A stretch of 64,000 nucleotides of DNA from G963665925 sp050596425 (GTDB lineage: Bacteria; Bacillota; Clostridia; Peptostreptococcales; Acidaminobacteraceae): positions 1,426,001 to 1,490,000 of the forward strand of contig NZ_CP192292.1 in the NCBI RefSeq assembly GCF_050596425.1, written 5' to 3'. The position numbers and the translations under genes were made by a program. Positions within the stretch are counted from its first letter, which is position 1; each line of letters opens with the position of its first letter. Under the pieces are notes generated by a model. The model saw nothing but the letters and a program-made list of their open reading frames with translations, was not told the origin of the DNA and searched no databases. Positions 19,559-27,831 of this stretch are shown here, piece by piece.

Positions 19559-20431
19559 ATGAAAAAAGTTGTGGTAAAAGTTCCAGGGAGTTGTGGTGAA
19601 CTGATACAGGGTTTTTATGGAAAAAATGAAATGCTCGTTTCTTATGCCATAGACTGTTTCTCCACGGTGACCCTGACTGAAACAAAACACTACAAATTAT
19701 GCATGGACCATGTGAACGCCAAGGCTGTGGTTGCCTTTAAAAGGGCATGCGATTATTTTGAACTGGATCCCAATGGTTTTTCAGTGGATATAAGTTCTGA
19801 CATTCCCGTTGGCAAGGGCATGGCCTCATCAACTGCTGATATAGTCGGTGTCCTATCTGCTGTTTCTATTTATGCAGGGTGTAGACCAAGTGCCCAGTGG
19901 TTGGGGAAAATAGCTGCAGATATTGAACCCACAGATAACATTATGTTTTCTGACTGGGTCTTATTTGATCACTTGAATGGATGCGCCGTGGAGTCACTTC
20001 AAACCATTGAAAATTTAGGCGTTTTGGTTCTTGAAATGGATGACACCGTGGATACGGAGCGCCTTAGACAAGAAGGGGCTTTTAAGAAGTCTGACAAGCC
20101 AAGAGCTTCAAAGGCTCTCGACCTATTAAGAGAGGCCAGCGAGTCTGGTGATTTGAAAAAGTTAGGTATGGCTATGGAGGTCAGTGCTTTTGAAAATCAG
20201 ATCGTCTTGTACAAACCCTTTCTAAAAGAACTCATTGATCTAGCGCATGGATTCGATCTCGTTGGCATCAATGCGGCCCATAGCGGAACCGTTCTGGGTG
20301 TGGTCTATGAATCTGGAAAAGATATTAGCGGATTTATAGAATCGGCTATGGAAAAGGGGTATTTGACCCCATATAAAAAGAGATATATACATAAAATAAT
20401 AAAGGGCGGTCCAAGAATAGAGATATTCTGA
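19559..20431 (+). CDS. pduX: L-threonine kinase (GHMP family), PduX-like
   Basis: A 290-residue GHMP kinase. The start VVVKVPGSCGELIQGFYG and the ATP loop SSDIPVGKGMASSTADIVG define the PduX group, which phosphorylates L-threonine to feed CobD. NAAHSGTVLGVVY is the third GHMP motif. It follows cobD by 8 bp with AGGTGGT as ribosome site. Kinase, decarboxylase and CbiB genes in one run complete the aminopropanol branch. Confidence 0.88.
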   Translation: MKKVVVKVPGSCGELIQGFYGKNEMLVSYAIDCFSTVTLTETKHYKLCMDHVNAKAVVAFKRACDYFELDPNGFSVDISSDIPVGKGMASSTADIVGVLSAVSIYAGCRPSAQWLGKIAADIEPTDNIMFSDWVLFDHLNGCAVESLQTIENLGVLVLEMDDTVDTERLRQEGAFKKSDKPRASKALDLLREASESGDLKKLGMAMEVSAFENQIVLYKPFLKELIDLAHGFDLVGINAAHSGTVLGVVYESGKDISGFIESAMEKGYLTPYKKRYIHKIIKGGPRIEIF

Positions 20432-20454
20432 TTGTTATTATGGAGGCTATACGA

Positions 20455-21258
20455 ATGGAAATGATCATTAAGGCTATTATATTGGGTATAATAGAAGGGT
20501 TAACAGAATTTCTCCCGGTATCTTCTACGGGACATTTAATACTCGCAAATGACTATTTAAGCTTTGAAGGAGAATTTGCAAATCTATTTGCAATTGTTAT
20601 TCAAAGCGGTGCCATTGTGGCAGTGCTAATATATTTTCGAGATAAGGTTTTTCCGAAATTCGAATCTAAAGAGAATATGAAAGACTATGTGAGTTTATGG
20701 AGCAAAGTGGTTGTTGGAATCATTCCAGCTGGCTTTCTGGGTGTTGTTCTAGGTCTTGATGAAGTCATAGAGCAGTATCTTTTCAGTCCGGTTCCTGTTG
20801 CAATAGCCCTAATATTGGGTGCTTTTCTAATTATGTTCGCAGAGAGCAGAATGAAGGATATTAAGGTTGAGCATGAATCAGATATTACATACAAGCAAGC
20901 CTTTATTGTTGGTTGTGCACAGTGTATGGCTCTTGTGCCAGGCATGTCCCGTTCTGCTTCAACGATAATAGGTGCTTTGTTCTTAGGGTTTAACAGGTCG
21001 GTCGCTGCTGAGTTTTCTTTCTTTCTAGCTATACCAACAATACTGGGAGCAAGCCTTGTTAAACTCCTAAAAGCTGGTTTTGGATTTACGAGTTTTGAGT
21101 GGGTGGTTCTTGGCGTGGGAACATTTGTATCCTTTATTGTTGCTTATGTTGTTATTGCCATGTTTATGAACTACATTAAAAAACATGATTTCAAAGTGTT
21201 TGCGTATTATAGAATTATTCTGGGCATTGTAGTACTTGTGAGAGCCTTAATGTTTTAA
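20455..21258 (+). CDS. uppP: Undecaprenyl-diphosphate phosphatase
   Basis: A 267-residue integral membrane enzyme (BacA family) that recycles undecaprenyl pyrophosphate for cell wall synthesis and gives bacitracin tolerance. The first motif IEGLTEFLPVSSTGHLILA and the second, ALVPGMSRSASTIIGAL, carry the catalytic glutamates, serines and arginine. The ATG at 20455 is chosen because GGAGG (20442-20446) is 8 bp upstream; an ATG at 20440 overlaps that site. Seven to eight membrane segments. It continues the cob run with a 23-bp gap but has no known tie to cobalamin. Confidence 0.93.
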   Translation: MEMIIKAIILGIIEGLTEFLPVSSTGHLILANDYLSFEGEFANLFAIVIQSGAIVAVLIYFRDKVFPKFESKENMKDYVSLWSKVVVGIIPAGFLGVVLGLDEVIEQYLFSPVPVAIALILGAFLIMFAESRMKDIKVEHESDITYKQAFIVGCAQCMALVPGMSRSASTIIGALFLGFNRSVAAEFSFFLAIPTILGASLVKLLKAGFGFTSFEWVVLGVGTFVSFIVAYVVIAMFMNYIKKHDFKVFAYYRIILGIVVLVRALMF

Positions 21259-21288
21259 GTAGGGCCTTCCTTGAAAGGAGCATTATAA

Positions 21289-22434
21289 ATGGATAAAGTT
21301 GTTATTAAGGCCTGCGGTCAATATGATGTGCAACTTATTAAAGCAGAATTGGAAAAGTCCATAAATGCCCTTGGGGGCCTAAATACTTATGTCCAGTCGG
21401 GAGAACGGGTTTTATTAAAAGTAAATCTGCTTATGAAAAAAAGACCCGAAGAAGCAACGACAACACATCCAGCTTTTGTTGAAGCCTTGGCCAGTATTTT
21501 CATCGACCATGGTTGTGAGGTGATTATTGGTGACAGCCCTGGAGGGCCTTTCACTGTGAATGCCCTTAGAGGTATTTATAATGCCTGTGGTTATGAGGAT
21601 ATAAAAAACAGGTTGCCAGTTAAGCTGAATATGGACACTGAAGCTGTTGAAGTTGTTAATGAAGGGTGTAAGATATTAAAACGATTAAGCGTAATCCGGG
21701 TTATGCATGAAGTGGACAAGGTTATTTCCGTTTCAAAGCTGAAAACCCACGGGATGATGCGCTTCACAGGTGCTGTTAAGAATATGTTTGGCACAATACC
21801 AGGACTCATAAAAGCAGAGTATCATTTTAAGATGCCAGGCGTGGAAGAATTTTCGGATATGCTGGTAGATGTATGTTACAATGCAAATCCAGTCTTGTCA
21901 TTCATGGATGGGATTGTTGGTATGGAAGGGGCTGGTCCTTCGGCAGGTGACCCTCGACACGTAGGTGTCATTCTTACATCAGCAAGTCCATATGCGCTAG
22001 ACCTTGCTGCAACATATATTGTCGGTATGGAGGGGCAAAGTGTACCAACGGTTGAACGGTCCATAGAGCGTGGGCTTGTTCCTGATCATCATACAAAGCT
22101 GGACCTGATAGGAGATCCAATAGAGGACTTTTATATAAAAGACTTTAATATACCTAAAATCGGTAATCCGGAATTTTTAAGAAGGGCACCAAAGCCAATC
22201 AAGCAAGCAGCAGACTTTTTGCTCAAGCCAAGGCCTGTTTTTAGTGAGACGACCTGTATAGGCTGTGGAGAATGTGCCCGATGTTGTCCCCCAAAAGCTA
22301 TAGTCATGGAAAATGGTAAACCGCAGGTGGATTTAGAAATCTGTATTCGTTGTTACTGCTGTCAGGAACTTTGCCCTGCTAAGGCTGTTGATATTCATAA
22401 GCCTATTCTAAATAGGATATTGTTTAAGTATTAG
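21289..22434 (+). CDS. DUF362 domain protein with two [4Fe-4S] cluster motifs
   Basis: A 381-residue protein. The N-terminal DUF362 part has VLLKVNLLMKKRPEEATTTHP, HGCEVIIGDSPGGP and LKTHGMMRFTGAVKNMFG, typical of this family of unknown function. The C-terminus carries two ferredoxin motifs, CIGCGECARCCPPKA and CIRCYCCQELCPAKA, consistent with two [4Fe-4S] clusters and electron transfer in the cytoplasm. It is 30 bp after uppP with GAAAGGAG upstream, so it probably ends the long run. The partner and substrate are unknown. Confidence 0.88.
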   Translation: MDKVVIKACGQYDVQLIKAELEKSINALGGLNTYVQSGERVLLKVNLLMKKRPEEATTTHPAFVEALASIFIDHGCEVIIGDSPGGPFTVNALRGIYNACGYEDIKNRLPVKLNMDTEAVEVVNEGCKILKRLSVIRVMHEVDKVISVSKLKTHGMMRFTGAVKNMFGTIPGLIKAEYHFKMPGVEEFSDMLVDVCYNANPVLSFMDGIVGMEGAGPSAGDPRHVGVILTSASPYALDLAATYIVGMEGQSVPTVERSIERGLVPDHHTKLDLIGDPIEDFYIKDFNIPKIGNPEFLRRAPKPIKQAADFLLKPRPVFSETTCIGCGECARCCPPKAIVMENGKPQVDLEICIRCYCCQELCPAKAVDIHKPILNRILFKY

Positions 22435-22627
22435 TCATTCCAATGACCTATCAGACGAAAACCTTACAAGTAAAGTAGACTATAAAAAAATATAACGATT
22501 TGTGAATTAACTTAGGTCCATTGAGCAATTAATTGTATGACATAGCATGGAAGCATGAAAAATATTAGCCTTTTGCGTAAAGACTTTGTGAAAAATTGCA
22601 GATCACTGGGTATACAAAAAAAGAATA

Positions 22628-22636
22628 TGCTATAAT
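22628..22636 (+). promoter_or_regulatory. Extended -10 promoter for cheX
   Basis: TGCTATAAT is a perfect extended -10 element about 30 bp before the cheX start. No good -35 is seen at 17 bp. Confidence 0.55.
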
Positions 22637-22665
22637 AGAGTGAGTCTGAATCAGGAGGGAATCAA

Positions 22666-23127
22666 ATGAAGGTTGAATATATTAATCCATTTATAAAGGC
22701 AACAACTGAAGTTTTTAAGACAATGCTCAACACAGAAATAAAAACAGGTAAGCCTTACATTAAAGCAAGCCCTTTCACTGCAGATTCACTAATGATTATG
22801 GTCGGTATAACTGGTGAAATTCGCGGTCAAGCGTCTATAACAATGAATGCTGAGCTTGCGAAAAAGGTTGCATCCACAACGATGATGGGGATGCCGGTCG
22901 AGGAGCTTGATGAATTATCTAAAAGTGCCTTATCAGAACTAGCCAACATGATCATGGGGAATTCAGCCACATTATTGTTCAATGCAGGTGTGAACATAGA
23001 TATTACACCACCTACGTTAATGATGGGTGAGAATATGCAGGTTTCTGCAGGTTCTATGCGTACAGTATGTGTGCCGTTGTCATGTGAACTTGGGGAAATA
23101 AATCTCGATGTATCAGTTAAGGAGTAA
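22666..23127 (+). CDS. cheX: Chemotaxis protein CheX-type CheY-P phosphatase
   Basis: A 153-residue CheC/CheX-like protein. The region ELDELSKSALSELANMIMGN holds the E-x-x-x-N pattern that inserts an acid/amide side chain into phosphorylated CheY. The end MRTVCVPLSCELGEINLDV fits the family. These proteins remove phosphate from CheY-type regulators. No other chemotaxis genes are in the window, so the target regulator is unknown. It shares a transcript with trmL, which starts 2 bp after its stop. Confidence 0.85.
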   Translation: MKVEYINPFIKATTEVFKTMLNTEIKTGKPYIKASPFTADSLMIMVGITGEIRGQASITMNAELAKKVASTTMMGMPVEELDELSKSALSELANMIMGNSATLLFNAGVNIDITPPTLMMGENMQVSAGSMRTVCVPLSCELGEINLDVSVKE

Positions 23128-23129
23128 TT

Positions 23130-23600
23130 GTGTCAGTTAATATTGTTTTATTTGAACCAGAGATTCCACCGAACACAGGCAATATTGCTCGAACATGTGC
23201 TGTGGCGGGTTGTAATCTTCATCTAATCGAACCACTTGGTTTTTCAATTGATGAAAAAGCAGTGCGTCGTGCAGGACTTGATTACTGGGATGATGTGAAT
23301 ATTGAAGTTCACGCCTCTTTTGAGGCCTTTTATAGTAAGTATGGAGACAAGTCAATATACTTCTGTTCTACAAAGGGTGAAAAAGTTTATTCTGATGTGA
23401 AGTATGAAGAAGAATGCTACCTTGTTTTTGGAAGAGAGAGTTCTGGTCTCCCAAATGATTTTTATTCCAAATTTAAAGATCAACTTATAAAGATTCCACT
23501 CATGGATCTTGAGAGTGCTAGATCATTAAACTTATCTAATGCTGCAGCAATTATAATATATGAAGTTCTGCGTCAGCATGATTTTCCTGGACTTATATAA
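23130..23600 (+). CDS. trmL: tRNA (cytidine(34)-2'-O)-methyltransferase
   Basis: A 156-residue SPOUT methyltransferase (CspR/YibK) that methylates the wobble base ribose of tRNA-Leu. EPEIPPNTGNIARTCAVAGC at the start, YLVFGRESSGLP and SARSLNLSNAAAIIIYEVLR are the family motifs forming the S-adenosylmethionine knot. The start is GTG at 23130 with AAGGAG 6 bp upstream inside the end of cheX. A very strong terminator follows. Confidence 0.95.
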   Translation: MSVNIVLFEPEIPPNTGNIARTCAVAGCNLHLIEPLGFSIDEKAVRRAGLDYWDDVNIEVHASFEAFYSKYGDKSIYFCSTKGEKVYSDVKYEEECYLVFGRESSGLPNDFYSKFKDQLIKIPLMDLESARSLNLSNAAAIIIYEVLRQHDFPGLI

Positions 23601-23671
23601 ATATCACTTACGGATAGCCCTGGAAATTGTGAAAGAAAAGTTGTAATGAAAATCTATTAAAAAGATTTATG

Positions 23672-23716
23672 AATGCCTTTGTGGTGACATGTACATGTCA
23701 CCACGAAGGCATTTTT
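23672..23716 (+). terminator. Strong intrinsic terminator after trmL
   Basis: A nearly perfect palindrome of about 20 bp per arm (AATGCCTTTGTGGTGACATG and its complement with one G-U pair), followed by TTTTT. Confidence 0.88.
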
Positions 23717-23769
23717 GTGCTTTTCCAACAAAGTAATGGTCTCTTCCTTTTCAAAAGCAAGTATGTGCG

Positions 23770-24036
23770 TTAACATAAACATAACAAAAGCTGGTCTGTG
23801 TTAAGCGCTTTTCTTAGAATTCTTGCCAAATGGTTTGTAAAAGTTGATAGTTTACCGGAAGCGCATGTGTATAATAAAACTTTTTTCAAAGTAAATATAA
23901 GTTTCGAGTTTAAAAAAACTCTTGTAAACATGTGATTTAAACACTTGTAGGATTTCCAAAAAAATCAATTAACGCATATTTAACGCATTTAACAAAAAAC
24001 GCTCTTTATATTAACAAAGTTAACACAGTCTTAACA
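23770..24036 (+). promoter_or_regulatory. Array of PhoP-box-like TTAACA repeats upstream of the phosphate transporter gene
   Basis: The 545-bp gap between trmL and the Na/Pi cotransporter gene holds no gene. It carries TTAAC(A/G) hexamers on the + strand starting at 23969, 23980, 23989, 24011, 24020 and 24031, so the spacings are 11, 9, 22, 9 and 11. A further pair is at 23770 (TTAACA) and 23781 (ATAACA), also 11 apart. In Bacillus, PhoP binds TTAACA direct repeats with about 11-bp spacing. A TATAGT (24060-24065) follows the array as a possible -10. The match of site type and gene function is the basis of this call. Confidence 0.6.
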
Positions 24037-24145
24037 AAACGGCGGATGTAATGTTGTACTATAGTATGGGCTGATCAAGGGAAACCTGCAGCGAGAAAAT
24101 TGCACTGAGGGGAATCGTGCATTTAACGGTTAACAGGAGGATATA

Positions 24146-25801
24146 ATGAGTAACGGTGAAATGATGACAAGCTTCATTGAGCTTTTCGGTGGCTTAGGTT
24201 TATTCCTATATGGAATGAGCGTTATGTCGGAAGGTCTTGAAAAAGCAGCAGGCTCAAAAATGAAGCGCTTTATCGAAATTCTTACAACAAACAGAATTAT
24301 GGCAGTTATTGTTGGTGCTTTTGTAACGATGATCGTACAATCATCATCAGCAACAACGGTTATGGTTGTTGGTTTTGTTAATGCGGGTATTATGAACTTA
24401 ACACAGGCTATCGGGGTTATAATGGGTGCCAACATTGGTACGACAATTACTGCCCAGCTTGTCGCTTTTAATCTAACAGCCATTGCACCTGTTGCTATTG
24501 GTCTGGGTGTTGGACTAAAAATATTTAGTAAGAATCCTAAAACGAAAAAGTATGCTGAAATTCTTCTGGGCTTTGGTATCCTATTCATGGGTATGGATGT
24601 TATGAAGCATTCAATGAAGCCACTAAGAGGCTATGAAGGTTTCACAGACCTACTTATGAGTTTTGGCAGTGGCCAAATTCTTGATACAGTTCTTGCGATC
24701 TTCACTGGTTTTGCTGTTACAGCAATTATTCAGTCTTCATCTGCTACAACGGGTATTCTAGTAGCATTAGCAAGTCAGGGCATGCTTCCAATTGATGCGG
24801 CATTCCCAATTCTACTTGGTACAAATATTGGTACATGTGTGACGGCTATGATTTCATCTATTGGTGCCAATAAAACGGCTAAGCGTGCAGCTGTCATGCA
24901 CATGATGTTTAACGTAGTTGGTACAGCCTTGTTTGCAATCCTTCTTGCCAAACCGGCACTTTGGTTTGTTAAGGAGTTCTGGACGTCTCCAGAAAGACAG
25001 CTTGCCATGATGCACACCACATTTAATATTGCAACAACACTACTTCTTGTAGGTTTTGCGCCGTTTATCGTTAAGATGGCCGAACGCCTTATCCCAGTTT
25101 CTGAAACGGAACTTAGAAAACTTAAAGACGGTACGAAATACGTTGATGATAGAATCCTTGAAACACCATCTATTGCTGTGGTTCAACTTATGAAGGAAGT
25201 TCTTCATATGGGTAATGTTGCCATTGAAACACTTAAACTTTCAGGGGAAGCTCTGCTACAGGGCAATGAAGAAAAGGCATTAGAAGCCTTTGAAAAAGAA
25301 AAAGAAGTCAACCACTTAGAGCACGCCATTATGGAATACCTTGTTAAGCTTTCAAACTTAGATATTTCTGCGGCTCAAAGAACAACAATCGATGGTTTGT
25401 TCTCAACTGTAAATGATATTGAACGGGTTGCAGATCATGCCGATAACATTGCTGAACTCGCCATGGAGCGTGTAAGCAATAATTATGCCTTTAGTGAAAA
25501 GGCCATTGGTGAACTTGATTCCATGATGAATGATTGTATCAGTGCTTTCCAAGAATCACTTAATGCACTTCATTCTTATGACAGACCATCAGCGCAACGT
25601 GTTATTGAAAGAGAAGGCTATATAGATTTGCTTGAGAAGAATCTTCGTAAGAAGCACATTGAAAGACTGAACCGAGGGAAATGTGAACCATCTTCAGGTG
25701 TGATCTTCCTAGATGCCATCAGTAACCTGGAACGTGTTGGCGATCATGCATCAAATATAGCACTTGCAGTTCTTGATCAACCAGAGCAAGAATCAGCATA
25801 G
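24146..25801 (+). CDS. Na+/phosphate cotransporter family protein with PhoU-like tail
   Basis: A 551-residue protein. The N-terminal ~330 residues form a duplicated NptA/PNaS membrane domain; each half has a QSSSATT motif (VQSSSATTVMVVGF and IQSSSATTGILVAL), which lines the transport path. The C-terminal ~200 residues are PhoU-like helices (VNDIERVADHADNIAELAME, NLERVGDHASNIA), expected to bind metal and sense phosphate. Such fusions import phosphate or adjust its uptake. It has AGGAGG upstream and stands alone between terminators behind a PhoP-box-like array, suggesting induction when phosphate is scarce. Confidence 0.92.
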   Translation: MSNGEMMTSFIELFGGLGLFLYGMSVMSEGLEKAAGSKMKRFIEILTTNRIMAVIVGAFVTMIVQSSSATTVMVVGFVNAGIMNLTQAIGVIMGANIGTTITAQLVAFNLTAIAPVAIGLGVGLKIFSKNPKTKKYAEILLGFGILFMGMDVMKHSMKPLRGYEGFTDLLMSFGSGQILDTVLAIFTGFAVTAIIQSSSATTGILVALASQGMLPIDAAFPILLGTNIGTCVTAMISSIGANKTAKRAAVMHMMFNVVGTALFAILLAKPALWFVKEFWTSPERQLAMMHTTFNIATTLLLVGFAPFIVKMAERLIPVSETELRKLKDGTKYVDDRILETPSIAVVQLMKEVLHMGNVAIETLKLSGEALLQGNEEKALEAFEKEKEVNHLEHAIMEYLVKLSNLDISAAQRTTIDGLFSTVNDIERVADHADNIAELAMERVSNNYAFSEKAIGELDSMMNDCISAFQESLNALHSYDRPSAQRVIEREGYIDLLEKNLRKKHIERLNRGKCEPSSGVIFLDAISNLERVGDHASNIALAVLDQPEQESA

Positions 25802-25814
25802 ATAAATATGTAAG

Positions 25815-25847
25815 AGAGACCACCTATTTCAGTGGTCTCTTTTTTAT
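25815..25847 (+). terminator. Intrinsic terminator after the Na/Pi cotransporter gene
   Basis: A 9-bp stem AGAGACCAC / GTGGTCTCT with an 8-nt loop is followed by TTTTTT. Confidence 0.88.
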
Positions 25848-25963
25848 TCCATATTTTGAGTGTTGATAGGCCATTCTGTATATCATATTATAGTGACATA
25901 TCAAATTCGGATAAAGCGCAGACATGTGACTTAAATTGTTCGAATAGAAACAAGGAGCAGAAT

Positions 25964-26809
25964 ATGGGTTATAAAATTATTGCAGATAGTGTTTCAGATA
26001 TTCCAAAGGACATTCGTGAAGCACTGGATATTGAAATTGTACCACTGGAAGTTAACTTTCCGGGCAAGTCATATAAAGACAGCCTTGAACTGGATTCAAA
26101 AGCATTTTTCAAGATGCTTAAGGAATCTGAAGCCTTGCCAACAACTTCACAAGTTAATCCAGGTGAATTTATTGAAGTTTTTAAGAAACATCTAGCAGAG
26201 GAAGATGAGTTGATACTTGTAACACTTTCATCAAAACTTAGCGGAACTTATAGTGCTGCTGTCACAGCAAGGTCCTTTTTAGATGCAAATGATAAGATCA
26301 CAATTATTGATAGTGAGTCTGTTAGCTTGGGCTATGGTCTCATGGTTGTAGAAGCGGCCCGCATGAAATCTCAAGGCGTTTCCAAAGAAGATGTTATTGA
26401 ACATATAAAATCTAGAATAGGCAAGGTTGAAAATATTTTTGTATTCGATACGCTGACATATTTGCATAAGGGCGGTAGACTTTCAGCTGGTGAAGCTATG
26501 ATTGGCGGCCTTCTCAATATCAAGCCAATTATCACTGTGGAAGAGGGAGAACTAAAACCTCTTGATAAAGTGAGAGGTAGAAAAAGAACAATTGACTGGG
26601 TTATTGAACGTATGAAGGCCAGTGAAACTGATTTTAATAATGCGACGGTTGCAATTTATCATGGTGATGACTGCGATTATATGGAAGCATTTAGAAGTAG
26701 AATTGAAAATGAATTAGGGGTAAAAAATTGGATTATCGGTGAAGTCGGAGCAGTTGTAGGGACACACAGTGGCCCGGGATGTGTTGCAATCAGCTATGTT
26801 AGCGATTAA
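25964..26809 (+). CDS. DegV family fatty acid-binding protein
   Basis: A 281-residue DegV protein. Members bind a fatty acid between two domains and can serve as FakB subunits for a fatty acid kinase. MGYKIIADSVSDIPKDI, PTTSQVNPGEF, ITIDSESVSLGYG-like and LHKGGRLS motifs are present. The ATG at 25964 follows AAGGAG; longer in-frame starts would run through the upstream terminator and promoter region. It is a single-gene unit just before the glycine riboswitch. No fakA gene is in view. Confidence 0.9.
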   Translation: MGYKIIADSVSDIPKDIREALDIEIVPLEVNFPGKSYKDSLELDSKAFFKMLKESEALPTTSQVNPGEFIEVFKKHLAEEDELILVTLSSKLSGTYSAAVTARSFLDANDKITIIDSESVSLGYGLMVVEAARMKSQGVSKEDVIEHIKSRIGKVENIFVFDTLTYLHKGGRLSAGEAMIGGLLNIKPIITVEEGELKPLDKVRGRKRTIDWVIERMKASETDFNNATVAIYHGDDCDYMEAFRSRIENELGVKNWIIGEVGAVVGTHSGPGCVAISYVSD

Positions 26810-26852
26810 TAACAAGTTACAAAAATTTCTTGATAAAAGTTTGCCAAAGTTC

Positions 26853-26881
26853 TTGCGTAATAGAGAATCTTTATATATAAT
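26853..26881 (+). promoter_or_regulatory. Promoter of the glycine reductase operon
   Basis: TTGCGT (26853-26858), an exact 17-bp spacer and TATAAT (26876-26881). The transcript would begin about 70 nt ahead of the riboswitch. Confidence 0.72.
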
Positions 26882-26959
26882 GATAAAGCAATAACAAATA
26901 TTAATGCAAAGTGATTCAACTAACATAATTTTGGGTACGCTTTGCTTCTGGAAGAAAAG

Positions 26960-27178
26960 ACCGGGAGAGAATCAATTTTGATCGCCGAAGGGCCAAGCTA
27001 ATGCTCGCCAAGTATTAGTGAATTTCTCAGGCAAAAGGACCGGTTTTGGACAGAACTCTGAAGAGCTACGGCAACGTAGCACCGACGGGGCAATTTCACT
27101 ATAGTGATTAGTGGAAGAATCTCTCAGGTTAGAAACAGAGAAGGGCGGCAAACGTGTTTGCCGTGCCTTCTTTTTTTA
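26960..27178 (+). promoter_or_regulatory. Tandem glycine riboswitch with terminator expression platform
   Basis: Two aptamers stand in tandem, at about 26960-27044 and 27048-27140. Each has the conserved glycine aptamer blocks (CCGGGAGAGA ... GCCGAAGGG ... TTTCTCAGGCAAAAGGACCGG; then GAAGAGC ... CACCGACGGGGCAA ... TCTCTCAGGTTAGAAACAGAG, read in parts). The short linker between them is typical. CTCTG (27056-27060) closes the second aptamer with CAGAG (27136-27140). The terminator left arm starts at 27139, so forming that aptamer stem competes with the terminator. This predicts that glycine turns the downstream grd genes on. Confidence 0.93.
27139..27178 (+). terminator. Riboswitch-controlled terminator
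   Basis: Left arm 27139-27153 and right arm 27156-27171 form AGAAGG plus CGGCAAAC pairs with a small internal loop, followed by seven T. It overlaps the end of the second glycine aptamer by two bases. Confidence 0.85.
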
Positions 27179-27214
27179 TTTCTCGCGAAATCGTTTTCCT
27201 GGAGGCTGATAAGC

Positions 27215-27622
27215 ATGAAGTATAAGCTTATAACAAACAACTCATTTGTAAATGATGAGTACTCAAAGCCTGGCTTTGATAAGAATCTTGAAGCACTGAT
27301 TTATAATCCAGAAGACGGATTTCTAGAAATACTGAAACGAGTTAGGGACCTCATACATGAAGGGTACGAACTTCTAACCCATCCATTAACTGGTAGCGTG
27401 AAGCCTTATGAAACGCCGTTTAAATCAGTCGCTGTGAGCGCGAAAAAAGGCAGTCTAAATATGGACTCCCTAAAAATCATAGAAGATGCAATCGTACTCA
27501 CTCAGAAATTTTTAGATGATTATGAGCATAGAGAATTTTCTGAACGCGTTTACAATGATTTTCGATTGATTGACTACAATCTCATTAAAAGTGGTATTGA
27601 AAGTCTGAATCAGTTCTACTAA
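27215..27622 (+). CDS. grdX: GrdX family protein
   Basis: A 135-residue protein of the GrdX family, small proteins encoded at the head of glycine and betaine reductase operons. Their function is unknown; a regulatory or accessory role is often assumed. MKYKLITNNSFVN, then EGYELLTHPLTGSVKPYETPF, and ILTQKFLDD-like helices match the family. The ATG at 27215 has GGAGG 9 bp upstream; a longer frame from 27104 would start inside the riboswitch. It is the first gene after the glycine riboswitch. A hairpin (27697-27730) separates it from trxB. Confidence 0.88.
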   Translation: MKYKLITNNSFVNDEYSKPGFDKNLEALIYNPEDGFLEILKRVRDLIHEGYELLTHPLTGSVKPYETPFKSVAVSAKKGSLNMDSLKIIEDAIVLTQKFLDDYEHREFSERVYNDFRLIDYNLIKSGIESLNQFY

Positions 27623-27696
27623 TTCTAGACTTTATAAATAAGCAGGCTACTCCTAAGAATTTTATGAGTGGCTGAAGCAAGAGGTAAGTAATATGA

Positions 27697-27730
27697 AATC
27701 TTAGCACTGAGGATGTTCGGTGCTAAGATT
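27697..27730 (+). other. Hairpin between grdX and trxB
   Basis: An 11-bp perfect stem AATCTTAGCAC / GTGCTAAGATT with a 12-nt loop, without a long T run. It may weaken read-through or mark an mRNA processing point. A TATAAT (27795-27800) after it has no clear -35. Confidence 0.6.
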
Positions 27731-27831
27731 TACGATCAAGGGGTATTTGCCTAAGAATATTCCGAATATTAAAGGAACATGATCGTGGTCATTGTATAAT
27801 CGCGATTGCAAAGTCTTGAGGAGGAAACAAA

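Noticed and set aside
24060..24145. Cyclic di-GMP riboswitch in the leader of the Na/Pi gene
   Set aside because: AAGGGAAACC and nearby bases look suggestive, but the second conserved block (GCAAAGC type) is missing.
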